Shown: positions 1 through 7,065 of the stretch, piece by piece
Position numbering within the stretch: position 1 is the first letter of the stretch
Layout of the letters: each line of letters begins with the position of its first letter
NCBI GenBank assembly: GCA_964408025.1
Contig: CAYOXX010000061.1
Location: 1-18,896 of the forward strand
Source of the DNA: CAYOXX01 sp964408025
GTDB taxonomy: Bacteria > Acidobacteriota > DATKUA01
Length of the DNA stretch: 18,896 nucleotides
Direction of reading: 5' to 3'
Made by a program: the position numbers and the translations under genes
The notes under the pieces: generated by a model
Databases searched by the model: none
Told to the model about the DNA's origin: nothing
What the model saw: the letters and a program-made list of their open reading frames with translations, nothing else

Positions 1-28
1 CCTCTGTACACCGTCCCGAAACAAAAAA

Positions 29-45
29 GGGCGCCGGGGCCGCCC
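29..45 (-). terminator. Possible leftward hairpin terminator
   Basis: A 5-bp stem (GGGCG at 29-33, CGCCC at 41-45) with a 7-base loop is flanked on its left by six A (23-28). Read on the minus strand this is a short GC hairpin followed by six T. No minus-strand gene is seen to its right before lexA, so its client is unknown and it may be chance. Bases 1-90 otherwise hold no supported gene. Confidence 0.25.
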
Positions 46-95
46 GCAGCCGACAGGCGACCCCGGGGACTAAGGGGTCACAGCCCTAACTACTG

Positions 96-111
96 AACAA
101 TATACTGAACA
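96..111 (-). promoter_or_regulatory. Upstream lexA operator-like site
   Basis: The 16 bases here are the exact reverse complement of 176-191. Read on the minus strand, 110 to 95 is GTTC-AGTATATT-GTTC, a direct repeat of GTTC spaced by 8 bases, and the TTCAGTA element recurs 12 bases apart. It sits about 50 bp upstream of the lexA -35 element. LexA proteins normally repress their own gene, so this is a candidate LexA box (inference). It resembles the alphaproteobacterial GTTC-N7-GTTC box but has one more spacer base. Confidence 0.5.
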
Positions 112-158
112 GAATGAGATTTGTCAAGCTTTTTCTTTTCGATTTGCTGAAAAATCAC

Positions 159-188
159 TTGACCTCCGCTCTCAGTGTTCAGTATATT
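159..188 (+). promoter_or_regulatory. lexA promoter, -10 inside operator
   Basis: TTGACC (159-164), an 18-base spacer and TATATT (183-188) form a good sigma70-type promoter. The -10 lies inside the operator-like repeat 176-191, as expected for repression by occlusion. Six bases separate the -10 from the A of the start codon at 195, so transcription should begin at or next to the start codon. Confidence 0.6.
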
Positions 189-191
189 GTT
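176..191 (+). promoter_or_regulatory. Proximal lexA operator-like site
   Basis: TGTTCAGTATATTGTT is the perfect inverted copy of 96-111, with the centres 80 bp apart. It covers the lexA -10 box and ends three bases before the start codon. It keeps the first GTTC and then GTTT in place of the second GTTC. A protein bound here would block RNA polymerase, consistent with autorepression by LexA (inference from position and family knowledge). Confidence 0.55.
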
Positions 192-194
192 TTT

Positions 195-824
195 ATGCGC
201 AGCCTGACTGAGCGCCAGAGGCAGATACTCGGTTTCATCCGCGACCAGATCGCCGAGCACGGCTTCGCCCCGACCGTGCGCGAGATAGGCGACCGCTTCG
301 GCCTGCACTCGACCAACGCCGTCACCGACCACCTGCGGGCACTGGAGCGCAAGGGTGCCATCGAGCGCACGGCTCGCGCTGCCCGCGGCATCCGGCTGCC
401 CGAGGAGCGCGCCGCGGCGCTCAGGATCCCCGTGGTCGGCCAGATCGCCGCCGGCACGCCGGTGCTGGCCGAGGAGAACATCGAGGACTGGGTGGCGCTG
501 GACGAGGGCCAGGTTCCCGGCGGCCGGCTCTTCGCCCTGCGTGTGCGCGGCGACTCGATGGTCGACGCTCACATCCTCGATGGCGACCTGGTGGTCGTGC
601 GCATGCAGGAGGAGGCCGAGCGCGGCCGGATCGTGGCGGCCCTGATCGGCGAGGAGGCGACGCTGAAGACCTACCTGCCCCAGGGCAACTCCGTCCTGCT
701 CCTGCCCGCCAATCCCGCCTACGATCCGCTTGTGTTCGACAGGAGCAACGGCGAGGGCCTGCGTATTCTCGGCGTCGCGGTCGCCCTGGTGCGGCGCTTT
801 GGACCCGCCCTCCCCATATCCTGA
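195..824 (+). CDS. lexA: LexA repressor / self-cleaving protease
   Basis: SOS-response repressor of 209 residues, the usual family length. Residues 1-69 form the winged-helix DNA-binding domain (starts MRSLTERQRQILGFI, with the typical RALERKGAIER and RGIRLP stretches). The self-cleavage site is Ala86-Gly87 in VGQIAAGTP. The serine/lysine dyad is Ser121 in RGDSMVDAHILDGD and Lys158 in ATLKTYLP, so RecA-stimulated autoproteolysis should be intact. An in-frame ATG exists at 114, but residues before 195 have no family match and that frame would run through the promoter, so 195 is chosen. No Shine-Dalgarno precedes it and the predicted transcription start coincides with the ATG, suggesting a leaderless mRNA. 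Twin inverted sites at 96-111 and 176-191 are likely its own operators. The gene appears to be a single-gene unit. Confidence 0.95.
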   Translation: MRSLTERQRQILGFIRDQIAEHGFAPTVREIGDRFGLHSTNAVTDHLRALERKGAIERTARAARGIRLPEERAAALRIPVVGQIAAGTPVLAEENIEDWVALDEGQVPGGRLFALRVRGDSMVDAHILDGDLVVVRMQEEAERGRIVAALIGEEATLKTYLPQGNSVLLLPANPAYDPLVFDRSNGEGLRILGVAVALVRRFGPALPIS

Positions 825-877
825 CGCTCCCGTCTCGGCCCGCGGAGCTCCCGCGACGGCGGGCGGACAGAAGAATT

Positions 878-907
878 ATTGTGATTTTCACCACAATCGA
901 ATAAAAT
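878..907 (+). promoter_or_regulatory. Promoter of REC-HisKA gene, with palindrome
   Basis: TTGTGA (879-884), a 17-base spacer and TAAAAT (902-907) make a sigma70-like promoter. An inverted repeat ATTGTG (878-883) / CACAAT (892-897) spans the -35 and half of the spacer and could be a repressor or activator site. The implied leader to the start codon at 963 is about 50 bases. Confidence 0.5.
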
Positions 908-962
908 AGGGGTCTCAAATTGTAATTGGTTTTGGACGCCGTATCCGCGGCCGGGTAATGTC

Positions 963-1643
963 ATGAAGCGGATTCTGATCGTCGACGACAACCCCGACAA
1001 CATCGAGGTTCTCAAGTACAAGCTTGAGCGCAGCGCCCGCTTCGAGCTGCAGATTCTCGAGGCTCTCAGCGGCGAGGCGGCGATCGAGATCGCCACCAAA
1101 GAGCCACTCGACCTCGTGCTGCTGGACGTGATGATGCCCCACCTGGACGGCTTCGAGGTCTGCCGCCGCATCAAGGCCCTCAAGGGGGAGGCGTTCCTGC
1201 CGGTGATCATGGTGACCGCGCGCGAGGACCTGGACTCCAAGATCGAGGGCTTCGAGTCGGGCGCCGACGACTACATTCCCAAGCCGTTCGACCTCCAGGA
1301 ACTCGAGGCGCGCATCAAGAGCATGCTGCGCATCAAGGAGCTGCAGGACGAGCTGCTGCGCACCACCCAGCGGCTGGTGGATGCCGAGCGCCTAGCCGCC
1401 ATCGGCGAGGTCGCCGCCAGCGTCAACCACGAGATCAACAACCCGCTCTGCGCCATCATGCTCAACGCCCAACTCCTGCAGGAGGAGATCAGCTCCGACC
1501 CCGACGGCGCCCGGGCCCGCGCCGCCAAGATCGAGGAGAACGTCGAGCGCATCCAGGCCATCACCCAGCGGATCCAGGAGCTGAAGAACTCCGGCACCAC
1601 CGACTACGTCTCCGGCGAGAAGATGCTCGACCTCAAGAGCTGA
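963..1643 (+). CDS. Response regulator with HisKA domain, no ATPase
   Basis: Cytoplasmic two-component protein of 226 residues. Residues 1-122 are a REC receiver domain with Asp8/Asp9 (metal), phospho-acceptor Asp55 in LLDVMMPHLDG, Thr85 and Lys107 in YIPKPF, so it should accept phosphate. Residues about 123-210 form a helical HisKA dimerisation region with an H-box, AAIGEVAASVNHEINNP, whose His156 is the phosphorylatable histidine. The chain then stops. The N, G1 and G2 boxes of a HATPase domain are absent, and the next bases do not encode them in any obvious frame. It could be a phosphotransfer relay, a decoy dimerisation partner, or a naturally shortened hybrid kinase. The Shine-Dalgarno is weak. 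No partner kinase is in the window. The 3' end overlaps the tail of a possible minus-strand ORF (1604-1900). Confidence 0.88.
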   Translation: MKRILIVDDNPDNIEVLKYKLERSARFELQILEALSGEAAIEIATKEPLDLVLLDVMMPHLDGFEVCRRIKALKGEAFLPVIMVTAREDLDSKIEGFESGADDYIPKPFDLQELEARIKSMLRIKELQDELLRTTQRLVDAERLAAIGEVAASVNHEINNPLCAIMLNAQLLQEEISSDPDGARARAAKIEENVERIQAITQRIQELKNSGTTDYVSGEKMLDLKS

Positions 1644-1900
1644 GCCACCCTTTTCCCGAAGCCAATCCCCTCTGTTCCCGCATGGCATCGGTCGCCGCCG
1701 GGCCCGGCTCCGCCCGCCGCGGCTCGAACTCCCTTCAGTCGGCGGCGACGGGTTTGCCAACCGGTTAGCGAGACCGGCGGCGGGCAGAGCCGGACCTGAG
1801 GACGCCTGATTCGCCGCAACCCGTTGAGTGCCAGCGCCAGGGCGCCGTGCGAGAGCAGCAGCGCCAGGGCCAGACCGGCGGCGGCGAAAATCGCGATCAT
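1604..1900 (-). CDS. Possible small membrane protein, unknown
   Basis: Unrecognised 98-residue ORF. The chosen ATG (1898-1900) is preceded on the minus strand by GGAGG with a 7-base spacing, a strong ribosome-binding site, and is preferred to an upstream in-frame start that lacks one. Residues 1-28 (MIAIFAAAGLALALLLSHGA onward) form one hydrophobic segment followed by LRRIRRP, which would anchor it with the basic side in the cytoplasm. The rest is Arg/Gly/Ala-rich without a recognisable domain. Its last 40 bases overlap the end of the REC-HisKA gene tail to tail. A weak TTGACG (minus, 2041 to 2036) lies upstream. It may be a real small protein or a GC-rich chance ORF with only the N-terminal part meaningful. 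Confidence 0.35.
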   Translation of the reverse strand: MIAIFAAAGLALALLLSHGALALALNGLRRIRRPQVRLCPPPVSLTGWQTRRRRLKGVRAAAGGAGPGGDRCHAGTEGIGFGKRVAQLLRSSIFSPET

Positions 1901-2063
1901 CTCCTTCCCTCCCTGTTCGACAACTGAGAGGGGCAAGAGGCGTGCCCGCTGCGCGGGCCAGGGCTGCGCGGCCGCAAACTGCTCGCCCACAAGAGGTTAG
2001 GGCGCATCCGACGTTAGTGTTAGCGCGTCGGCCCGCGTCAAGGCGTAAACGAATGCGGCGCAC

Positions 2064-2092
2064 TGGACACGGGGGGCGCTGCCGCAGATAAT
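2064..2092 (+). promoter_or_regulatory. Promoter of first sulfatase-like gene
   Basis: TGGACA (2064-2069), exactly 17 bases, then GATAAT (2087-2092): five of six matches to each sigma70 hexamer. The expected start is near 2099, giving a leader of about 60 bases. Confidence 0.55.
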
Positions 2093-2114
2093 CGGTCCCC
2101 GAGTTTGGCCGTCG

Positions 2115-2127
2115 GTCAACCGTTGAC
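2115..2127. promoter_or_regulatory. Palindrome in 5' leader
   Basis: GTCAAC-C-GTTGAC is a perfect 13-base palindrome located about 16-28 bases after the predicted transcription start of the first sulfatase-like gene. This is a typical place for a repressor operator. No cognate regulator is identified. Confidence 0.35.
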
Positions 2128-2158
2128 GCCTTGAGAGGCTTTGAAGGGAGTTAGAAAC

Positions 2159-4489
2159 GTGCGCGATGCCAAGTCCCTCGCCGCCGTCGGAGCCGCGCTC
2201 GCCGTGGCCCTATTTTTCTCTCCCTCGTGCTCGCCGGATAGCGGATCCGAAGTCGGGATCGCCAGGCTGGACCTGATTCGGCTGCACGAGGAGGCGCGGC
2301 GGTTCCGCGAGACGGGCGCGGTTAACATCCGCTCATTCGACCGCTACTATCACCTGGCGCGCGGCTGGTCGTTCCCGCACGCCGACGGCGAGGGCGGCCC
2401 TCTGGTAGTGGCAGCCATCGCCGGTGAGTCTGTCCTCCGCTACGGGGTAGTCCGGCCGGCAACGCGCTTCCTCGCCTTCAGCGTCAGAACCAGCGGCCCC
2501 CTGGGCGGCCCCGCGCGCCAGCGGGTCGAGGTCTACGCCGGCCCGAGGCTGGTTGGCTCCTTCGACGTCGAGGGCGAGCTGTGGCGCCGCGAGAGGGTAA
2601 GGATACCGGACCGGGTTCAGCGGTTCGGCGACAACGAGATAGCCTTCCGCTTCGCCGGCCTCGCCGAGAACCCGAACTTCCTGGCTGACGAGGCCAGCCA
2701 CGCCGAGAATCCGTATCCCGGCGTGGCGGCCTACTTCAGCGACTTCGAGATCTCGACCTTCAGGGGCAGCCGGTCCCTGTCGGGCGAAGAGCTTCGTGCT
2801 TTCGTTCCGGCCGCCGGCGGCAGGCGCCTGATCCAGCGTGCCAACAGCGCCATATCCTTCGCCTTCGAAGTCGAGCCGGGGTCGCGCCTACTGCTCCGCG
2901 GCGAGCTCAATACACCGCCCCGGCGGCGGGGCGAGGTAACGCTGGCAGTGAGCGCCCACAGCGACGCGCGCCCCGCCTGGGCTGACCTCTGGAGCCGGCG
3001 GGTGGAGATCGGCGGCGGCGAATCGGTATTCCCTTTCAGCGCCGAGATCCCGCTCGAGCTGCCGGCGAGCCGACCCGTCGAGATCATGCTCATCCTCCAA
3101 ACCACCAGCCACACTGCCGGCGTCCGCGTCGCCTGGGACCGTATGCTACTCGAGCGGCCCGAAACCGCCCCCGTCGTCCCGGAGGCTGTTGAGCGGCAGC
3201 CGGTGCGCATCAGCGAAGAGGTTGGGGGAGTGAGGAACGTCGTATTCGTCATCCTCGACGCGGCCCGGCCCGACGGATTCGGCTGCTACGGCTGCGATGA
3301 GGGCCTCACCCCGAACATCGACGCGTTGGCGGAATCATCACTTGTCTTCTGCGACGCAGTAGCCCCCGCATCCTATACGCTCGCCTCCTGTGCGTCGCTC
3401 TTCAGCGGCCTGCTGCCGCCGACGCACGGAGTAAGCTACAGCATTAACCGAGAATACGCCCCCTATCCTGAGGAGATGGATAACATGGTGCGGGCCTTCA
3501 AGCGCAAGGGCTTTTACACCCTCATCATGACCGGAAATCATTTCGTCTCCGAAAACTTCGGGTTCACGCGCGGCCGCGATCGCCAAGTCAACCTGCGCTC
3601 AGCCGTGAGTACGGATGCCTACCTCTCGACCGTGGAGCTGGAGAGAATGGAGCGCGGTGTCAGCGCAGCCGCAGAGAGCGGCGTGCCCGCATTCATCTAC
3701 GTTCACCTTCTACCGCCCCACAAGCCATACAATCCGCCAGATGATTTCGAAGGCAGGCGCACATCAGGGCGGCTGACTCCCATGGACTCCATTCGCGTCA
3801 CGGCTCTGGCCAGCAATCCGCTCATCGGGCCGGACCACCCCGAAATCGCAGCCTACCGTGAACACTACGACGACAACCTAGCCTACGCTGACCATGTCGT
3901 CGGACTCCTCTTCGAGATGCTACGGCACTATGGCCTCTACGACGACTCGCTGATCATCGTCACAGCCGACCACGGCGAGGCGTTCGGCGAGCACGGCCAC
4001 ATGGAACACAATACGACCGTCTACGATGAGATGATAAAAATCCCCCTCATCGTCCACGCGCCCGGACTCGAGCCCGGTGAGGTGAGCCAGCACGTCGGTC
4101 TCATCGACTTCTTCCCCACCTTCGTCGAGCTCTTCGACCTCGACGTCTACACACTCCCATTCCAGGGCCGCAGCCTGGCCCCCTTTTTCGCCGGGCGCGA
4201 GCCGGAGCCGACCGACTACTACTTCTCCATAAACTCCGGCCACAAGCAGGCCTTCACCCTCAGGGGCGACCGCTACAAGTACGTCCACCACATCCACCGC
4301 GAGGAGCTCTACGACCTCGTCGAGGACCCCGGCGAGACGGTCAACATCATCGCCGAGCACCCGGTCCTGGCCGCCTGTCTGCGGCAGCGCGGCATGGCGC
4401 TGATCTACTTAGCTCCTTCGAGCGAAGAACTCCGACAGATGGATGAGGAAGACGTCAACAGGCTGCGCGACATCGGCTACCTGCAGTAG
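2159..4489 (+). CDS. Exported sulfatase-fold protein, Thr nucleophile type
   Basis: Alkaline-phosphatase-superfamily hydrolase or transferase, 776 residues. The GTG at 2159 is chosen because GGGAG (2146-2150) lies 8 bases upstream; a TTG at 2141 has no such site. Residues 1-24 are a signal sequence ending FFSPSC, a poor lipobox, so lipidation at Cys24 is uncertain. Residues about 30-345 look like two beta-rich domains of unknown role. From about 360 comes the sulfatase core: metal Asp367 in VILDAARPD, His521 in LLPPHKPY, Asp604-His605 in TADHGEAFGEHG, then the typical PLIVHAPG, FFPTF and LYDLVEDPGE segments and a final LRDIGYLQ. Where sulfatases carry CxPxR this protein has T-L-A-S-C with Thr407 at the nucleophile position, so no formylglycine is expected. 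Thr nucleophiles occur in phosphodiesterase and phospho-transferase members of this superfamily. The substrate is unknown. Paralogue of the next gene. Confidence 0.85.
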   Translation: MRDAKSLAAVGAALAVALFFSPSCSPDSGSEVGIARLDLIRLHEEARRFRETGAVNIRSFDRYYHLARGWSFPHADGEGGPLVVAAIAGESVLRYGVVRPATRFLAFSVRTSGPLGGPARQRVEVYAGPRLVGSFDVEGELWRRERVRIPDRVQRFGDNEIAFRFAGLAENPNFLADEASHAENPYPGVAAYFSDFEISTFRGSRSLSGEELRAFVPAAGGRRLIQRANSAISFAFEVEPGSRLLLRGELNTPPRRRGEVTLAVSAHSDARPAWADLWSRRVEIGGGESVFPFSAEIPLELPASRPVEIMLILQTTSHTAGVRVAWDRMLLERPETAPVVPEAVERQPVRISEEVGGVRNVVFVILDAARPDGFGCYGCDEGLTPNIDALAESSLVFCDAVAPASYTLASCASLFSGLLPPTHGVSYSINREYAPYPEEMDNMVRAFKRKGFYTLIMTGNHFVSENFGFTRGRDRQVNLRSAVSTDAYLSTVELERMERGVSAAAESGVPAFIYVHLLPPHKPYNPPDDFEGRRTSGRLTPMDSIRVTALASNPLIGPDHPEIAAYREHYDDNLAYADHVVGLLFEMLRHYGLYDDSLIIVTADHGEAFGEHGHMEHNTTVYDEMIKIPLIVHAPGLEPGEVSQHVGLIDFFPTFVELFDLDVYTLPFQGRSLAPFFAGREPEPTDYYFSINSGHKQAFTLRGDRYKYVHHIHREELYDLVEDPGETVNIIAEHPVLAACLRQRGMALIYLAPSSEELRQMDEEDVNRLRDIGYLQ

Positions 4490-4522
4490 GCGCCCACCGT
4501 TCGGCTGTCACCGACTCTCGCA

Positions 4523-4541
4523 CGCGGCCTGTGAGGCCGCG
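4523..4541 (+). terminator. Hairpin between sulfatase-like genes
   Basis: CGCGGCCT (4523-4530), GTG loop, AGGCCGCG (4534-4541): a perfect 8-bp stem 33 bases after the first sulfatase-like gene. The following bases CCTTGTC are not a real T tract, so termination may be weak. It abuts the -35 of the next promoter and could instead be a protein-binding palindrome. Confidence 0.4.
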
Positions 4542-4543
4542 CC

Positions 4544-4571
4544 TTGTCATCTACCGAGGCGGTGTTAGAAT
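4544..4571 (+). promoter_or_regulatory. Promoter of second sulfatase-like gene
   Basis: TTGTCA (4544-4549), 16 bases, TAGAAT (4566-4571): a sigma70-like promoter just after the hairpin. It implies that the second paralogue can be transcribed on its own, with a leader of about 22 bases holding the GGAGGGGA ribosome-binding site at 4583-4590. Confidence 0.6.
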
Positions 4572-4599
4572 TGCACCCACACGGAGGGGAGATCTTCTG

Positions 4600-6921
4600 A
4601 TGCACAGAGTCGCTAAGGCAGCCAGGGCGGCACCGCTGTTCGTTCTGGCCGTAGCCTTCTGGGCGCTTACGGCCTGCCCGGGTGCGGAGCCGAGCGAGCC
4701 GGAGCGCGCATCGCTCAATCTGATTCCGATCTACCAGTCCGCCCGACTGCTCGCTGAGACCGGCTCGATCAGGCTCTCGTCGCACCGCAGGGACTTTTAC
4801 CTCGGCCGCGGTTGGTTCGAACAGACGCTGCGCTCCGACGGCCGCGGGCGCATCGCCGTGGCCATCGCCGAGGAGGCGGTCCTGCGCTACCGGGTCCTGC
4901 GCCCAACCGAGCGCTGGCTGACCTTCAACGCCCGCTCCCGGGGCAGGCTCGGGGGGCCGGAGCGGCAGCTCGTCGAGGTCTACGCCGGCGGCAGGCGTCT
5001 CGCCTCCCTCGAGATCTCCGGCGCGGAGGACCATCTCTGTACGATTCACATCCCGGCTGAGGCTCAGCGCGTCGGCGAGAACGAGCTTCTCTTGCGCTTC
5101 TCCGCGGTCGAGGAAAACCCCGGATTCCTGGTGGGGCGTGAGAAGAACGATGAGAGCTTCTACCCCGGCACGGCGGCCTACTTCAGAGGGATGATGATCT
5201 TCTTCGGCGACGAGGATGGGCCGCGTGAGGAGGAGATTCGCGACGAGAGCAGGGTATTCGAGCTCACAGAGGGCGGCCGTTTTCTCAGCCAGCGCCCCAA
5301 CAGCGAGCTCGCCTACGCCTTCGAGATACGTCAGGGATCGCGCCTGGTCTTCACCGGCTCCGTGCGGGATCAGGCCGGTGCCGACGACGAGATCACCGTG
5401 ACGTTGCGCAGCCGCACCGACTCCGAGCCCGAGTGGCGCGCTCTGTGGAGTCGAACCTTCCCCGGCGGCACCGGGCACGACTTCGAGGCCGAGCTGCCCC
5501 TGGACGAACTGGCGAGTGGGGCGGGGGGGGCGGCGGAGCTGAGTTTCGGCGTCGCCGGATTGAGGCGCTTCTCGAACGCCGCGGTAGTCTGGCGCCGCCT
5601 GAGCCTCGAGGCGCCACCGGAGGCCCCGCCGGAGCCGCGCCAGCGGGCGGTACGCATGGACAGCCGGGTCGAGCACGTCGTCATAATCGTCCTCGACGCC
5701 GCCAGGCCCGACCACTTCGGCTGCTACGGCGACGGGCGCGGAATCACACCGCGCATCGACGAGTTCGCGCGCTCGGCCGTTGTCTTTCGCCAGGCGGTGG
5801 CGCCGGCACCCTACACGCCGACCTCGATCTCGTCGCTCTTCTGCGGCCTGCTGCCCGAGCGCCACGGCGTGCGCCGCGACAACAGCTCGTTCCCCGAAGA
5901 GTTACTTAGCATGCCCGAGGTCTTCGGCGGCGCCGGCTACTTCACGCTCTGCCTTACCGGCAGCCCCTACGTGACGCCGACCTTCGGCCTCGGCCGCGAT
6001 TTCGAGCGGCTGGTCCACCTCCGCAGGCCCGAGTTCATCGAGGCGGGGACGAGCACGATGGACCTCGAAGCCGCAGAAGAGGGCATCGCCACCGCGGCCG
6101 CCAGCGGACGGCCGGCGTTCATCTACGTCCACCTGCTCCCGCCCCACTGGCCATACCTGCCTCCCGAGCCGTTCGACAGCCTCCACGTCGTCGACGCGGA
6201 GGCGCAGCACCGCCTGCCGTGGAAGATCCGACTGCTGCTCGACTACGGCAGAATCGATTCAGGCGACTCGGACATCGCCAACATGCACCTGCGCTACACC
6301 AACAACCTCTCCTACGCCGACCACGTCGTAGGGCGGCTCCTTGAGATGCTGCGCAGCCACGGACTCTACGACGACGCCCTGGTTATCGTGACCGCCGACC
6401 ACGGCGAGGCATTCGGCGAGCACGGCGGGCTCCTGCACCGTACCCACGTCTACGACGAGATGATCAGGGTACCGCTCATCGTCCGCGCACCCGGCCTCGA
6501 GCCGGCCGCGGTCGAGCAGCTGGTGGGGCTAATAGACATCTTCCCGACGCTCGTCGAGCTGATGGACCTGGAGCCCGAGGGCGCCGTATTCCAGGGCCGC
6601 AGCATCGCTCCGCTGCTGGCCGGCAGTGAGCCCGAGCCGGCCGCTTACTACTACTCCCGGGCCGTCGGCACGAGGCTGAACTTCTCGATGCGGGGCGAGC
6701 GCTACAAGTACATCTATCAGGGCGGCCGCGAGTTCCTCTACGACCTGGTGGCGGACCCCGGCGAGACGGAGAACATCATCGGGCGCCGCCCCGTCCTGGC
6801 CGCGCTGCTGCGCCTGCGCGGCATGCTGGCCGTCGCCGCAGAAGCAGAAAGCCCGGACAGCCGCATCCAGCTCGACCAGGAGATGGAGCGCGAGCTGCGC
6901 GACCTGGGCTACCTGCAGTAG
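4600..6921 (+). CDS. Sulfatase-fold lipoprotein, Thr nucleophile type
   Basis: Paralogue of the preceding gene, 773 residues, similar over its whole length. The ATG at 4600 is preceded by GGAGGGGA; an in-frame GTG at 4531 lies before the promoter and is rejected. Residues 1-26 end in ALTAC, a good lipobox, so Cys26 is probably lipidated. Residues about 30-345 are beta-rich domains of unknown function. The core has metal Asp366 in VLDAARPD, His516 in LLPPHWPY, and Asp600-His601 in TADHGEAFGEHG, ending with LYDLVADPGE and LRDLGYLQ. The catalytic loop reads Y-T-P-T-S-I with Thr406 at the nucleophile position and no CxPxR motif, so it is not a classical formylglycine sulfatase. It may cleave or transfer phospho-groups or unusual esters on envelope glycans or lipids (inference). 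Transcription likely ends at the hairpin 7014-7047. Confidence 0.87.
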   Translation: MHRVAKAARAAPLFVLAVAFWALTACPGAEPSEPERASLNLIPIYQSARLLAETGSIRLSSHRRDFYLGRGWFEQTLRSDGRGRIAVAIAEEAVLRYRVLRPTERWLTFNARSRGRLGGPERQLVEVYAGGRRLASLEISGAEDHLCTIHIPAEAQRVGENELLLRFSAVEENPGFLVGREKNDESFYPGTAAYFRGMMIFFGDEDGPREEEIRDESRVFELTEGGRFLSQRPNSELAYAFEIRQGSRLVFTGSVRDQAGADDEITVTLRSRTDSEPEWRALWSRTFPGGTGHDFEAELPLDELASGAGGAAELSFGVAGLRRFSNAAVVWRRLSLEAPPEAPPEPRQRAVRMDSRVEHVVIIVLDAARPDHFGCYGDGRGITPRIDEFARSAVVFRQAVAPAPYTPTSISSLFCGLLPERHGVRRDNSSFPEELLSMPEVFGGAGYFTLCLTGSPYVTPTFGLGRDFERLVHLRRPEFIEAGTSTMDLEAAEEGIATAAASGRPAFIYVHLLPPHWPYLPPEPFDSLHVVDAEAQHRLPWKIRLLLDYGRIDSGDSDIANMHLRYTNNLSYADHVVGRLLEMLRSHGLYDDALVIVTADHGEAFGEHGGLLHRTHVYDEMIRVPLIVRAPGLEPAAVEQLVGLIDIFPTLVELMDLEPEGAVFQGRSIAPLLAGSEPEPAAYYYSRAVGTRLNFSMRGERYKYIYQGGREFLYDLVADPGETENIIGRRPVLAALLRLRGMLAVAAEAESPDSRIQLDQEMERELRDLGYLQ

Positions 6922-6922
6922 A

Positions 6923-7001
6923 GACAGACCGCCGCAACGGAATGCTCATTCCTGTCCGTTATCCACCGATTCAAACGGTAGGACGGACATTCCTGTCTGT
7001 C
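6923..7001. repeat. Intergenic element with alternative hairpins
   Basis: Between the second sulfatase-like gene and the terminator, CATTCCTGTC occurs twice (6947-6956 and 6988-6997). TGTCCGT (6953-6959) can pair with ACGGACA (6983-6989), with ACCG/CGGT pairing inside. The same ACGGACA can instead pair with TGTCTGT (6994-7000). GACAGAC (6923-6929) also matches GTCTGTC (6995-7001). This could be a REP-like element or an RNA with two exclusive folds. Confidence 0.4.
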
Positions 7002-7013
7002 ACTCCTCATAAA

Positions 7014-7047
7014 AAAAGTGCCCCTGGTTTTACCCGGAGGCACTTTT
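7014..7047. terminator. Bidirectional intrinsic terminator
   Basis: AAAAGTGCC (7014-7022) pairs with GGCACTTTT (7039-7047) in a 9-bp stem, with A7 on the left (7011-7017) and T4 on the right. It serves the convergent second sulfatase-like gene (plus) and the first receptor gene (minus, stop at 7066). The sequence GTGCCCC-x-GG...CCGGAGGCAC is shared with the hairpin after the other receptor gene (10301-10330). Confidence 0.8.
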
Positions 7048-7065
7048 ACGCTTCTGCAGCAGTGT

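Noticed and set aside
114..194. Upstream in-frame ATG extension of lexA
   Set aside because: It would place the promoter and operator inside the coding region, and the extra 27 residues do not match LexA family starts.
827..870. Terminator after lexA
   Set aside because: CCGTC/GACGG pairing is possible but no T tract follows.
4477..5865. 462-codon minus-strand ORF opposite the second sulfatase-like gene
   Set aside because: High-GC shadow frame; the sense strand has signal peptide, metal-binding motifs and family C-terminus.
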